Shown piece after piece: positions 8,930 through 17,542 of a DNA stretch of 64,000 nt. How positions within the stretch are numbered: position 1 is the first letter of the stretch; the number at the start of each line of letters is the position of its first letter. Position numbers and translations under genes: made by a program. Source of the DNA: CAITWD01 sp963842065 (lineage in GTDB: Bacteria; Actinomycetota; Thermoleophilia; Miltoncostaeales; Miltoncostaeaceae); NCBI GenBank assembly GCA_963842065.1, contig CAWJEW010000003.1, forward strand, positions 248,001 to 312,000, read 5' to 3'. The notes below the pieces were generated by a model. That model saw nothing but the letters and a program-made list of their open reading frames with translations. It was not told the origin of the DNA and did not search any database.

Positions 8930-9211
8930 TTAGGTGGTGATCGCTACGAGGACACTGGCGACGGCAAGCAGGGCGAACAGCAGCCCGCCGACCACCAGCA
9001 GCGTGTGTTCCGAAATGCCGATCAGCCGGCGCTCGCCGGTTGACGCGCGGCGGGAGCGGCGGTTCCCGAGCAGGCGCGTCATCGTGCCTTCGGCGAGCCA
9101 CCGTTCGCAAAACGGGCAGTACTCGGAGTCCGCGAGCAGCGGGAGGCCGCACCGGTGACATGCCGGGGCCTCGGAGCGGTGATTGCCCTGAACATCGTGC
9201 TTTGCCCTCAC
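8930..9211 (-). CDS. Zinc-ribbon membrane-anchored small protein
   Basis: A 93 aa protein. An N-terminal zinc ribbon (CHRCGLPLLADSEYCPFCERW, two CxxC pairs) is followed by a basic linker and one C-terminal membrane helix (TLLVVGGLLFALLAVASVLVAI). The GTG at 9211 was chosen because AAGGAG lies seven bases upstream. Topology predicts a cytosolic ribbon. The function is unknown. Confidence 0.65.
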   Translation of the reverse strand: MRAKHDVQGNHRSEAPACHRCGLPLLADSEYCPFCERWLAEGTMTRLLGNRRSRRASTGERRLIGISEHTLLVVGGLLFALLAVASVLVAITT

Positions 9212-9472
9212 GCCACTGCTCCTTGCCAATACGAGGCGTCGACAAGCGAGCCTCGCACGTGCGGGTAACCCAAGATACATCCTTCCGGACGGTACGTGCC
9301 ACCCCCGACGGTTCAGGCAACAGCCGGTCGGGAGGGTCCTTACCGGTTACTGCGGAAAAAACGATCGGTGGCTTCCCAGCCTGGCCCGGGGTTCACCGGC
9401 GGGGTCCCGTGGGGGTCCGACGACCCCTCGCCCGACGCGTTCCCCATCATGGGAAACGCGGTGTCGACAGCG

Positions 9473-9769
9473 TCATCGTCGGAGTCCGCTGCGTGCTCGT
9501 CCTTCCTGAAGTTCTGCGATCTCGCGCTCTTTGGCCTCGAGCTCCATGAGTTTCCGGTCGATCGCTGCGACCTCCGTCGCCAACGGCTCCTCGGGCAACT
9601 CCCCCGCACGGATGAGCTCGTAGGCCCGCAGCCCGAGATCCTCGAGCGCCGCGCGGTGTTGGCGCTGCAGTAGGCGCCGTTCGCCTTCGACGCGGGCACG
9701 CTTGAGGGAGGCTTGGACGTCATTTGCGAGACGGCTCGCCTGGCGCGCCAGCTGATCCACGACAGACAT
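9473..9769 (-). CDS. Coiled-coil protein of unknown function
   Basis: A 98 aa charged protein predicted to be almost wholly helical, with heptad-like segments (LKRARVEGERRLLQRQHRAAL and IDRKLMELEAKEREIAELQE). An AGGAGG site precedes the ATG. There are no membrane segments or cysteines. I recognise no family. Confidence 0.6.
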   Translation of the reverse strand: MSVVDQLARQASRLANDVQASLKRARVEGERRLLQRQHRAALEDLGLRAYELIRAGELPEEPLATEVAAIDRKLMELEAKEREIAELQEGRARSGLRR

Positions 9770-9872
9770 CGCTTACCCTCCTGCGCGCGACGCGCGCGTT
9801 GCAACACGTGCAGGTGAGTCTAGCGCCGGTCCGGGAGCCGGGCCTACCCCCCTCGGGTTCGCCACGACCGCA

Positions 9873-10874
9873 TCATGCGTCGATCCTCAGCACCGCCGAG
9901 CCGCGGATCTCGCCGGCCTCGTGCGCCGCCAGCGCGGCAGCCGCGTCCTCGAGCGCGAACACGTCGACGCTGGTGATGATCGGGATCTGCTCCGCGAGCT
10001 CCAGGAACTCGCGGGCGTCGGCGCGCGTGACGTTCGCCACGCTGGCGATCGAGCGCTCCCACCACAGGTCTGCGTAGTCGAACGCGGGAATCTCATCCAG
10101 ATGAATGGCGTTGACCGCGACGGTGGCTCCCCGCTCGAGCGTGGCCAGCGCGCGCGTGACCACCCATCCGACCGGCGCGAACGTCACCGCGGCGTCGAGC
10201 CGGACCGGGCACGGATCCTCATAGCCACCCGCCCAGGCCGCTCCGAGGGCGCGTGCTCGCTGCTGCTCGTCTTCCGAGCGGGTGTACACGTATACCTCGC
10301 AGTCCCAGTGGCGGGCGACCTGGATCGCGCACAGCGCCGAGGCACCGAACCCGAACAGGCCGACCCGGTCGCCTGGGGTGACCTGCGCTCGGCGCAAGGC
10401 ACGGTAGCCGATGACCCCCCCGCACAACAGCGGCGCCGCCTGGATGTCGTCCATTGCGGGCGGCACCGGTACGGCCACGGCTGCCTCGACGGCCATGTAC
10501 TCGGCGTACCCGCCGTCGCGGTCCCAGCCGTGGAACTCGGCCTCGGTGCACAAGTTCTCGCGCCCCGACCTGCAGAACCGGCAATGGCCGCAGGTGTGGG
10601 CCAGCCAGTACGCCCCGATCCGGTCGCCGATCCCCAAGCCGGTGACCGCCGGGCCGATGTCCACGATACGGCCGACGGCTTGGTGGCCAAGTGTGATCGG
10701 CAGGCGCCGGGCGGCAAGGTCACCGCTGGCGATCTGCAGGTCGGTGCGGCAGACCGCGCATGCGCCGACCTGCATGACGACGCGGCCCGGGCCAGCGGCG
10801 GGCTCCGGAACCTCGTCGGCGCTGAGGCGATCGGCGGTGATCGGGCCCGGTCGGTGTAGTCGCATCGCACGCAC
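9873..10874 (-). CDS. Zinc-dependent alcohol dehydrogenase family protein
   Basis: A 333 aa medium-chain dehydrogenase/reductase. The catalytic zinc ligands are Cys42 (AVCRTDLQ) and His64 (LGHQAVGRI). The structural zinc lobe has four cysteines at about 95, 98, 101 and 109 (CGHCRFCRSGRENLC). The Rossmann signature is GLFGFGASA. Overall it resembles the AdhP/AdhA-like subgroup acting on primary alcohols or aldehydes with NAD(H). The gene stands alone on this strand. Confidence 0.9.
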   Translation of the reverse strand: MRAMRLHRPGPITADRLSADEVPEPAAGPGRVVMQVGACAVCRTDLQIASGDLAARRLPITLGHQAVGRIVDIGPAVTGLGIGDRIGAYWLAHTCGHCRFCRSGRENLCTEAEFHGWDRDGGYAEYMAVEAAVAVPVPPAMDDIQAAPLLCGGVIGYRALRRAQVTPGDRVGLFGFGASALCAIQVARHWDCEVYVYTRSEDEQQRARALGAAWAGGYEDPCPVRLDAAVTFAPVGWVVTRALATLERGATVAVNAIHLDEIPAFDYADLWWERSIASVANVTRADAREFLELAEQIPIITSVDVFALEDAAAALAAHEAGEIRGSAVLRIDA

Positions 10875-10943
10875 ACCAACACGCTAGCGTGGGTGCGCAC
10901 CGCGCGCGCCGGTGCCGGTCCGACGATGAGGTGGCGGGGTGTG

Positions 10944-11435
10944 ATGACGCGGGTCGTGGCGTGTCCCGACGCGGCGCTGGGCGCCGGCGATCCCACGCGG
11001 CGCTGGGGGGTCTTCTGCAGCGACGGCGCGGTGCGCTGGCCGGGCGTGACGACACTCGAGGCCGAGGCACTCATCGCCGGTTTGTCGGACCGCGCGGCTG
11101 CGCCAGATGACGTGCTTGTTCAGGTTGAGCTCGGCGTCGCACTCACCGGCGGCGCGGGCCCCTATCTGGTCGGCGCGGACGGGGTGCTGGTGCTCGTCGT
11201 CGGGCGACACCCTGCGCTTGACGGTGCGCACGTCGCGATGGGCCAGTCGGGCCAGGATCGGGCCAGGATCGGAGTCGTGCGTCCGGCGCGGTTCGCCGGC
11301 GGGTGGTCCTGGAGCGCGCGCGCCGAGGTTCCCGGAACGGCCCGGATCGCGGCCCTCGACGCGCTCGCGGCCGTCGAGGGCGATGACGGCTTGCGGGCAT
11401 GGGCTGCCCGCGCCAACTCGGCCGGCATCCCCTAA
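10944..11435 (+). CDS. Hypothetical protein
   Basis: A protein of about 163 aa, soluble and rich in Ala, Gly and Val, with no recognised domain. ATG at 10944 (MTRVVACPDA) was preferred to upstream ATG/GTG options because GAGG and GGGGTG precede it, but the start is uncertain. The next gene starts 15 bases after its stop, so the two probably form an operon. Confidence 0.5.
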   Translation: MTRVVACPDAALGAGDPTRRWGVFCSDGAVRWPGVTTLEAEALIAGLSDRAAAPDDVLVQVELGVALTGGAGPYLVGADGVLVLVVGRHPALDGAHVAMGQSGQDRARIGVVRPARFAGGWSWSARAEVPGTARIAALDALAAVEGDDGLRAWAARANSAGIP

Positions 11436-11449
11436 GGTAGGACACAGCG

Positions 11450-11753
11450 ATGGCCCGACTGAGCGTTTATGAAGTGCGTTTTCGCGCACGATCGCGCCGA
11501 CGAGCCCGTCGACGATCCGGCGTGGCAGCTGCGTTCGGCGCTCGAAGGGATGCCGGGGATCGCCCGCTCGCTCGGCGCCGATCACGATACGGGCTCGCAC
11601 ACTGTCACCGGGGCCTTCCAGCTCGAAGTGGCGCGGGGCATGGCCGCCGCGGCCCGCGACAGCAGCCGCTTGGCCAAGGAGGCGCTCAAGCTCGCGGGCA
11701 TGGGTGACGCGCGGTTGGTCGAGCTGACGATCGCACTGCGGCAGACCTCGTGA
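11450..11753 (+). CDS. Hypothetical protein, apparent frameshift in a T run
   Basis: ATG at 11450 follows an AAGGTAGG site and begins MARLSVYEVRF. The downstream frame, open from 11469, carries AHDRADEPVDDPAWQLRSAL and the rest of the protein to 11753. Removing one T from the TTTT at about 11480-11483 joins them smoothly (VRFAHDRADE), so the break is probably a sequence error. The joined product is about 100 aa, soluble and helical, with no recognised family. Confidence 0.55.
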
Positions 11754-11849
11754 GCGCCGTCTGAGCGACGTGGTGGCGGATGCCGTGCCAGGTCCAGTCG
11801 GACGCCGGCAGGTGCAGGGCATTGACGCTGCTGTCAGGATTGCCCGGTC

Positions 11850-12841
11850 ATGAGTGACGCACCTGATACCCGGGCGTCGATCGGGCTGGTCGGCGGCAAC
11901 GCGCTGCCTGGCGGGGTGATGATGCGCACCTCGCGGCGCGTTGGCATCGCCGTGCGGCAGGAGGCGACGGGAGGGATCGTGACCGAGGGCTTCGACCTGG
12001 ACCCCCCCAGCGGGCGCTGGCTGAAGCTGCCGCTTGCCCGGGGGATTCTCGCGATGCGCACGGCCATCTCGATCGGCAAGGAGGCGATGCTGATCGGTGA
12101 CCGCCTGCGTTGGGCCGAGCCGGTCTCGGACGACGCGGACGCGGGCGAGCCGCCGGAGGACGAGCCGCTCGGCTGGGGGGCCAAGGTGCTCATGGTGGTC
12201 GGCGCGGCGATCGGGATTCTGGTCCAGCTGCTCGCGTTCCGGGTGGCGCCGATCGTCATCGCCAAGCAGGCCGGCCTGACCGGCGCGGAGTTCATCGTGG
12301 CCGATGCCGCCATCCGTCTGGCGCTCTTGCTCGGGACGCTGCTGCTGATGAGCATGCTGCGGCCGTTCCGCCGAATCCTGTCCTACCACGGCGCCGAACA
12401 TCAGGCGATCGCCGCCTACGAGGCGGGCGCGCCGCTCGACCGCTGCCGCCGCCGCCGGCTTCACGCGCTTTCATCCGCGCTGCGGGACCTCGTTCCTGGT
12501 CGTCTCGGCGATCGTGTCGATCGGCGTGTACGGCGTGGTGCTGTGGGCGACTGGGAACTTCAGCTACCTCGCGCTGATCACGACGCGAATCGTGCTGGCC
12601 CCGGTGGTGACGGCGATCGCGTTCGAGATCCAGCGTCAGGCTGCGCGCCTCTCGTCGGGGCGCTGGCGCTTCCTCTCGGCACCGGGGATGTGGGCGCAGC
12701 ACCTGACCACCCGGCCGCCGGGCGTCGAGGAGCTCGAGGTCGCCGTCGCCGCGCTGCATGAGGCACTCGGCACCGCCGGAACGCGGCAGGCGCATACGGT
12801 CCTCGTGCCGCGCCGCCGACCTGTCTTCGGCGGCGGGGTAA
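11850..12841 (+). CDS. DUF1385 (YqhQ-like) membrane protein, frameshifted
   Basis: The first frame (from 11850) has VGGNALPGGVMMRTSRRVGIAVR and two or three membrane helices (about residues 108-130 and 145-170), then YHGAEHQAIAAYEAG, the family's signature. One base is out of phase at about 12440-12460. The next frame continues FTRFHPRCGTSFLVVSAIVS, more membrane segments, and LSAPGMWAQHLTTRPP, exactly as in intact DUF1385 proteins. The ending is uncertain: the last frame stays open to 13071 inside the next gene, and TAA at 12839-12841 in another frame is the likeliest stop. The family role is unestablished. Confidence 0.75.
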
Positions 12842-12847
12842 CGGCGA

Positions 12848-13649
12848 ATGAGTCATTGGGCCGAGGTCCTCGTGACCGTCGTGGCGATCGTTGCCGTCGC
12901 GGCGGCGATCAGCGCCGTCGTGCGACTCATGGTCGGGCGTCTCGAGCATCGGATGTCGTCGCGGTTCGAGGTGGCCAGCTCCGTCCAAAAACGTGCCCAC
13001 ACGCTGACGGGCATCCTGCTGTCGGTCGTCCTCGTGATCGTGTGGATCACCGCGGTGGTGATGATCCCTGAGGAGTTGGGCGTCCCGGTCGCCCCGCTGC
13101 TGGCGACGGCGGGCATCGCCGGAATCGCGATCGGCTTCGCGGCGCAGACCCTCGTCCGGGACCTGTTGGCCGGGTTTTTCATCTTGTTGGAGAACCAATA
13201 CGACGTGGGTGACACCGTGCGGGTCGCCACGGTTCGGGCACGGTCGAGGCGGTGGGCTTGCGCACGACCGTGCTGCGGGGGGCCGACGGCACTCGGCATG
13301 TCGTGGCCAACGGTGAGATCCGGATCTCCAGCAGCCAGACGCGGATCTTCTCGCGCAGCGTCCTGGTGCTGCCGTTGCCCTATGACGTGGATGTCGATCA
13401 TGCGCTCGCGCTGGCCACCGCGGCCGGGGCGGACCTGCGCAGCGACCCCGTCTACGGTCCCGACATCCTCGGGGATATCGAGGACCTGGGCGTCGACGCG
13501 TTCGGCGCGGACCGCATGGACATCAGGCTGACCGTCGAGACCCGCCCGGGGCGGCAGTGGGCCGTCGGGCGCGAGTGCGTCGGGGCATCAAGGTTCTGCT
13601 CGATCGCGAGGGGATCTCGTGCGTCTCGCCCGCGGCGGGCTCGGGCTGA
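12848..13649 (+). CDS. Small-conductance mechanosensitive channel (MscS), two frame breaks
   Basis: Three frames add up to one MscS protein of about 266 aa. The first has membrane helices and the pore-lining TM3 (LLATAGIAGIAIGFAAQTLVRD, about 80-101) and the start of the beta domain (YDVGDTVRVA). The frame shifts near 13230 to GTVEAVGLRTTVLRG, HVVANGEIRI and the alpha/beta domain. It shifts again near 13585 to RRGIKVLLDREGI, ending at TGA 13647-13649. It opens under membrane tension to release osmolytes. The frame breaks fit single missing bases. Confidence 0.85.
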
Positions 13650-13683
13650 TCCCGCTGCCGGGTCGTGGTGAGGATCGGGTCGC

Positions 13684-14085
13684 TCAGCCGCGCGGCGGGC
13701 GCGGGGGAGGGGCGCTCGTGCGCGCGCTGTAGCCCGCAGATCCGGGGCGGCGCTCGCTGATGTCGCGCTCGAGGAGGCTGACCCCAGAGACCCGCATCAG
13801 CAGCACCCGCATCACGACAGGACCCGCAAACGTGAGCAGGCCCCAGCCGGTCTCGGCGGCGATGAGCCACAGGCCCCACCAGACCAGGAAGTCCCCAAGG
13901 TAGTTCGGCTGCCGCGTGTCCCGCCACAGGCTCGTGTCCAGAACCTTGCCGCGGTTTGCGGGGTCGGCCGTGATAGGGCGCCGACTGGAAGTCCCCGATC
14001 GACTCGCAGGCAAAGCCGGCTGCCCAGCACACGGTGCCAAGCACCGCGAGCGGGCCGAGCGCGGGCCCCCTAAGCCCAGCGCGCC
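13684..14085 (-). pseudogene. DUF1295 membrane enzyme, C-terminal fragment
   Basis: The fragment holds the conserved end of DUF1295 proteins (steroid-reductase/isoprenylcysteine-methyltransferase-like fold). WAAGFACESIGDFQ is in one frame; after a break near 13980 come ADPANRGKVLDTSLW, TRQPNYLGDFLVWWGLWLIA and SGVSLLERDISERRPGSAGY. About 110-130 N-terminal residues are missing. The homology ends abruptly near 14085, where a methyltransferase fragment begins on the opposite strand. In many Actinomycetota these two families sit in one lipid-modification cluster. Confidence 0.75.
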
Positions 14086-14805
14086 CGAGTGCGCGACGGG
14101 CACGAGATCCTCGATCTGGGGTGCGGGTGGGGTTCGCTGACGCTCTGGCTGGCCGAGCACTGCCCCTCCAGCACGGTGACGGGCGTGTCCAACAGCGCGT
14201 CCCAGCGCGGGTACATCGAACAGGCGGCAGTCGAGCGCGGCCTGGCCAACGTGCGGGTGATCACGGCCGACGTAAATCCGTTCGTGCCGAAGCGCGCATT
14301 CGACCGGATCCTGACGGTGGAGATGCTCGAACATGTACGCAACCACCGTGCGCTTGTGGCTGGCGTGGCCGGCTGGCTGCGGCCCGGACGGGCGGCTGTT
14401 CGTGCATGTCGTTGCCCACCGCGCGCTCGCCTTTCGGTTCGACGCGCCGGCGCGTTCGGACTGGATCGGCCGGCACTTTTTCACGGGCGGCACGCTGCCG
14501 TCCGGCTATCTGCTGCCCCGTGTGGCCGACGAGTTGACGCTGGTAGACCAGTGGCGGGTGTCTGGCACGCAGTACGCGCGGACGGCGCGGGCGTGGCTCG
14601 AGAATCTGGATGCCCATCGTGAGGCCGCGCGCACCGTGCTCGCCGAGCACGTCGGCCCGCGTCGCGCCGGACGCCAATTACGCCGCTGGCAGCTGTTGTT
14701 CCTGGCGTGCGAGGGCCTGTGGGGCTATGACGACGGCAACCAGTTCATCGTCAGCCCCTGCCTGTTCCAACGCGCCGGGGCGCTCGCCGAGCCGGGGAGC
14801 CACGG
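14086..14805 (+). pseudogene. Cyclopropane-fatty-acid-synthase-like methyltransferase, 5' truncated
   Basis: The sequence opens in mid-domain at RDGHEILDLGCGWGSLTLWLA (SAM-binding motif I) and continues with TGVSNSASQRGYIE and FDRILTVEMLEHVRN. One base is out of phase near 14385. The second frame has DGRLFVHVVAHR, DWIGRHFFTGGTLPSG, WRVSGTQYARTARAWLENLD and LLFLACEGLWGYDDGNQFIVS, the usual order in Cfa-like SAM enzymes. The first ~100 residues are absent and an in-frame TAA lies at 14071. No stop is found near the natural end, so the frame runs into the convergent LLM gene. Confidence 0.75.
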
Positions 14806-14809
14806 ATGC

Positions 14810-15970
14810 TCAGCTGCCGGGCGGCGGCGCCGCCTTGGCCCGTGCGGTCGCCTCGGAACGCAGCTGGTGCAGGCGCTGGGCGCCCGCCCGCACGAGGGCG
14901 TTCGAGGCGGCGAGCCCGTCGAGCGAGCCCTGGAACTGGGGCATCACGTAGCGGGCGATCAGCTCGTGGCTGCGCTTGACCGCGTCAAACGGCGCCCACT
15001 CATGCCCCCAGAACAGCACCGTGCCGAACCCGCCGCTCATCTCGCGCAACGCGGTGATGACGGCCACGAGATCCTCGGGCGTGCCGATCACCCACGCGCC
15101 GAGCTCGGCCATCTGCTCGACGATCTGCTCCGGCGGTCCGGGGACCGGACACGGCCGTCCGGTCGTGGCTTCGACGTATTCGAGCATGTGCCGCGCCCCG
15201 CCGTCGCGGGTCTGATCGAGTGCCTGCCGTCGGGTCTCGGCGATATGCACCGGGATCACCAATCGCCAGTTGCGCCGGTCCACCTGGGTCCCGGCCACCG
15301 CGGCGCTGTGCTCTGCCTCGCCCCACTGCCTGCGCAAGTCGACGCTCCCGCCGGTCGCCTTGGCGACGGTCAGCGAGAGCACGCCCGCGCCGAGCTCGCC
15401 GGCCAGGCGCATGCCGGCCGGGGACTCCATGCTCGTCACGGCGATCGGCGGGGTCGGGTGCTGGTAGGGACGCAGCTGCACGACGGCGTCCACGAGCGTG
15501 AACCACTCGGAGCGCACCGTCAGCGGTTCGGTCTCGGTCATCAGGCGCACGATCACGCGGATGGCCTCGGCCATGCGATCACGCAGGACGGCCGGGTCGA
15601 GTCCGAGCATCAGCGCGTCGGAGATGTGCCCGCCCGGACCGATCCCGAAATTGATCCGGCCGCGCGTCAGGTGGTCGAGCAGGACGATCCGGTCGGCGAC
15701 CATCAGCGGGTGGTGGTAGGGGAGGCTGACGGCCCCGGTGCCGAGCCGGATGTGGCGCGTGCGCTCGGCGGCGACCGCCAGGAACACCTCCGGCGCGGCA
15801 ATCGTCTCCCAGCCGCTGGTGTGGTGCTCGCCGACCCACGCTTCGTCATAGCCGAGCCGGTCGACCCATGAGATGAGTTCCAGGTCGCGTTCCAGCGCCT
15901 GCGTGGGCGACTCGCCCATGGCGTGAAACGGGGCCAAAAAGAGCCCGAAGCCGAGTCGTGCGTCGCTCAT
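14810..15970 (-). CDS. LLM-class flavin-dependent oxidoreductase
   Basis: A 386 aa luciferase-like monooxygenase with a TIM-barrel binding reduced FMN or F420. It has WVDRLGYDEAWVGEHHTSGW near residue 35, LGTGAVSLPYHHPLMVADRI near 76 and GRINFGIGPGGHISDALMLG near 105, as in the limonene-monooxygenase/alkanal-monooxygenase group. The substrate cannot be read from sequence. It converges on the truncated methyltransferase. Confidence 0.85.
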   Translation of the reverse strand: MSDARLGFGLFLAPFHAMGESPTQALERDLELISWVDRLGYDEAWVGEHHTSGWETIAAPEVFLAVAAERTRHIRLGTGAVSLPYHHPLMVADRIVLLDHLTRGRINFGIGPGGHISDALMLGLDPAVLRDRMAEAIRVIVRLMTETEPLTVRSEWFTLVDAVVQLRPYQHPTPPIAVTSMESPAGMRLAGELGAGVLSLTVAKATGGSVDLRRQWGEAEHSAAVAGTQVDRRNWRLVIPVHIAETRRQALDQTRDGGARHMLEYVEATTGRPCPVPGPPEQIVEQMAELGAWVIGTPEDLVAVITALREMSGGFGTVLFWGHEWAPFDAVKRSHELIARYVMPQFQGSLDGLAASNALVRAGAQRLHQLRSEATARAKAAPPPGS

Positions 15971-16102
15971 CTGGGGGAAGTCTGCGGTCCGGGGGGGTCC
16001 GGGTCAAGGGAATCGCGAGCGGCGGAGCCGTTATGTCTGCGGCCGGTGCTGCCGATAGAGCCTGTGCCCCCCGCCTGAGCCGGACCCTCTTCGCACGGTG
16101 GC

Positions 16103-17542
16103 GTGTCGTCGCCGCTCGCGCGTAAGAAGTTTGTCAAGACGCTCAAGATTACGCTCAGTGCGTTCGATTCAGGAACCGTGGGCATCTCACGACTTCCGGA
16201 ATCGGCCTCGCGCGCGCGCCCGCGGGCGCGTCATCAAGAGGAGCTCCTCTCCGAGAGCCTCAAGCGCGACGCGACGCCGCTGTCTTCGGACGAGCGGCGT
16301 GTGCTGGCCGTCGTTGGCGGGAGCTTCCTGGTCGTCGCCACCGCAATGGCCCTGTTCATGCCGTGGCACTCGACGCTGTCGTGGTCGACGCTCGTCATGG
16401 TCGTCACGGTGCTGGCAATCGCCTCCCGGACGCGCTTTGTCACCGAGGCGGGCCACACTTCGCCAATTGTCCTGGTCACGGTGCCAGCGCTGTTCCTCCT
16501 GCCGCCGCCGATTGTCCCGCTGGCGACCGGTGTGGCGCTCGTCGTCGGACGCCTACCGGACGTGATCACGGGACGCTCCGCGCCTGCACGACCACTGGTG
16601 GGCTTCGTGAACGCCTGGTTCATCATCGGCCCGGCCATCATTCTTTCCCTCGCTGGAGCTCCGGCGCCGACTGCGACTCCGGTCTGGATCCTGTTCGCAG
16701 CCCTCGTCGCCCAGCTCGCGCTGGACCTTGCGGTCTCATCCGCGCGCGACGCGCTGGTGCTCGGGATGACGGCGCGGCAGCAGATCGTCGAGGCCTTGTG
16801 GGTCTACAAGATCGACGTCGCCCTGGCCCCGGTCGGATTCCTAATCGCGATTGCGGCCGCCGCGCAGCCGTGGTCGCTGATGCTCCTGGTCCCGCTGCTG
16901 CTGCTGATGCACTACTTCTCGGACGAGCGCCGCCGCCGTCTCGAGCAGATGACCGAACTCAACGCTGCGTACCGGGGCACCGCGATGGTGCTCGGAGACG
17001 TTGTGGAATCGGATGACGCCTACACGGGCGAGCACTCACGCGGCGTTGTCCAGCTTGCGCTCGAGGTCGCCGAGGAGTTGCGTCTGGACGAGCAGACGCG
17101 CCGTCGGGTGGACTTCGGGGCGATGCTGCACGATGTCGGCAAGGTCGCGATCCCCAAGGAGATCATCAACAAGCCCGGACCGCTGGACCCAGACGAGTGG
17201 GACATCGTCAAGACCCACACGACCGAGGGTCAGCGCATGCTGGACCAGGTGGGCGGCCTGATGCGCAGCATCGGGCTGATCGTGCGCGCACACCACGAGC
17301 GCTGGAATGGCACCGGCTACCCGGACGGTCTGAGCGGTGAGGAAATCCCAATCGAGGCCCGCATCGTGTCGGCCTGCGACACCTGGAGCGCGATGACCAC
17401 GACGCGCTCGTACCGCATCGCGATGTCGCGCGAGGCGGCCATGGCCGAGCTCCAGTCTGCGGCCGGCACGCAGCTGGACCCCAAGGTCGTCGATGCGCTG
17501 ATCCGCGTCATCGTGCGCAACGGCGATCATCGCGCGGCCTAG
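16103..17542 (+). CDS. HD-GYP domain membrane protein (probable c-di-GMP phosphodiesterase)
   Basis: A 479 aa protein. Six or so membrane helices (about residues 67-270) form an N-terminal membrane sensor, followed by a short coiled linker (DERRRRLEQMTELNAAYRG) and a C-terminal HD-GYP domain. The HD dyad is in MLHDVGKVAIPKEI (about 345), and the signature HHERWNGTGYPDGLSGEEIP is at about 397-416, so c-di-GMP hydrolysis is expected. GTG at 16103 is the longest start. The TAG stop lies inside the CCTAGC target duplicated by the following insertion sequence, so the protein survived that insertion intact. Confidence 0.9.
   Translation: MSSPLARKKFVKTLKITLSAFDSGTVGISRLPESASRARPRARHQEELLSESLKRDATPLSSDERRVLAVVGGSFLVVATAMALFMPWHSTLSWSTLVMVVTVLAIASRTRFVTEAGHTSPIVLVTVPALFLLPPPIVPLATGVALVVGRLPDVITGRSAPARPLVGFVNAWFIIGPAIILSLAGAPAPTATPVWILFAALVAQLALDLAVSSARDALVLGMTARQQIVEALWVYKIDVALAPVGFLIAIAAAAQPWSLMLLVPLLLLMHYFSDERRRRLEQMTELNAAYRGTAMVLGDVVESDDAYTGEHSRGVVQLALEVAEELRLDEQTRRRVDFGAMLHDVGKVAIPKEIINKPGPLDPDEWDIVKTHTTEGQRMLDQVGGLMRSIGLIVRAHHERWNGTGYPDGLSGEEIPIEARIVSACDTWSAMTTTRSYRIAMSREAAMAELQSAAGTQLDPKVVDALIRVIVRNGDHRAA

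Noticed and set aside
10884..12464. A 526-codon open frame on the minus strand
   Set aside because: It is antisense to the DUF1385 gene and two small genes, its translation is Arg/Asp-rich with no domain, and the opposite strand has clear family motifs.
14805..15871. Continuation of the methyltransferase frame for 350 further codons
   Set aside because: It is the shadow of the LLM oxidoreductase on the other strand; Cfa-like proteins end near the position I give, and the extension has no homology.
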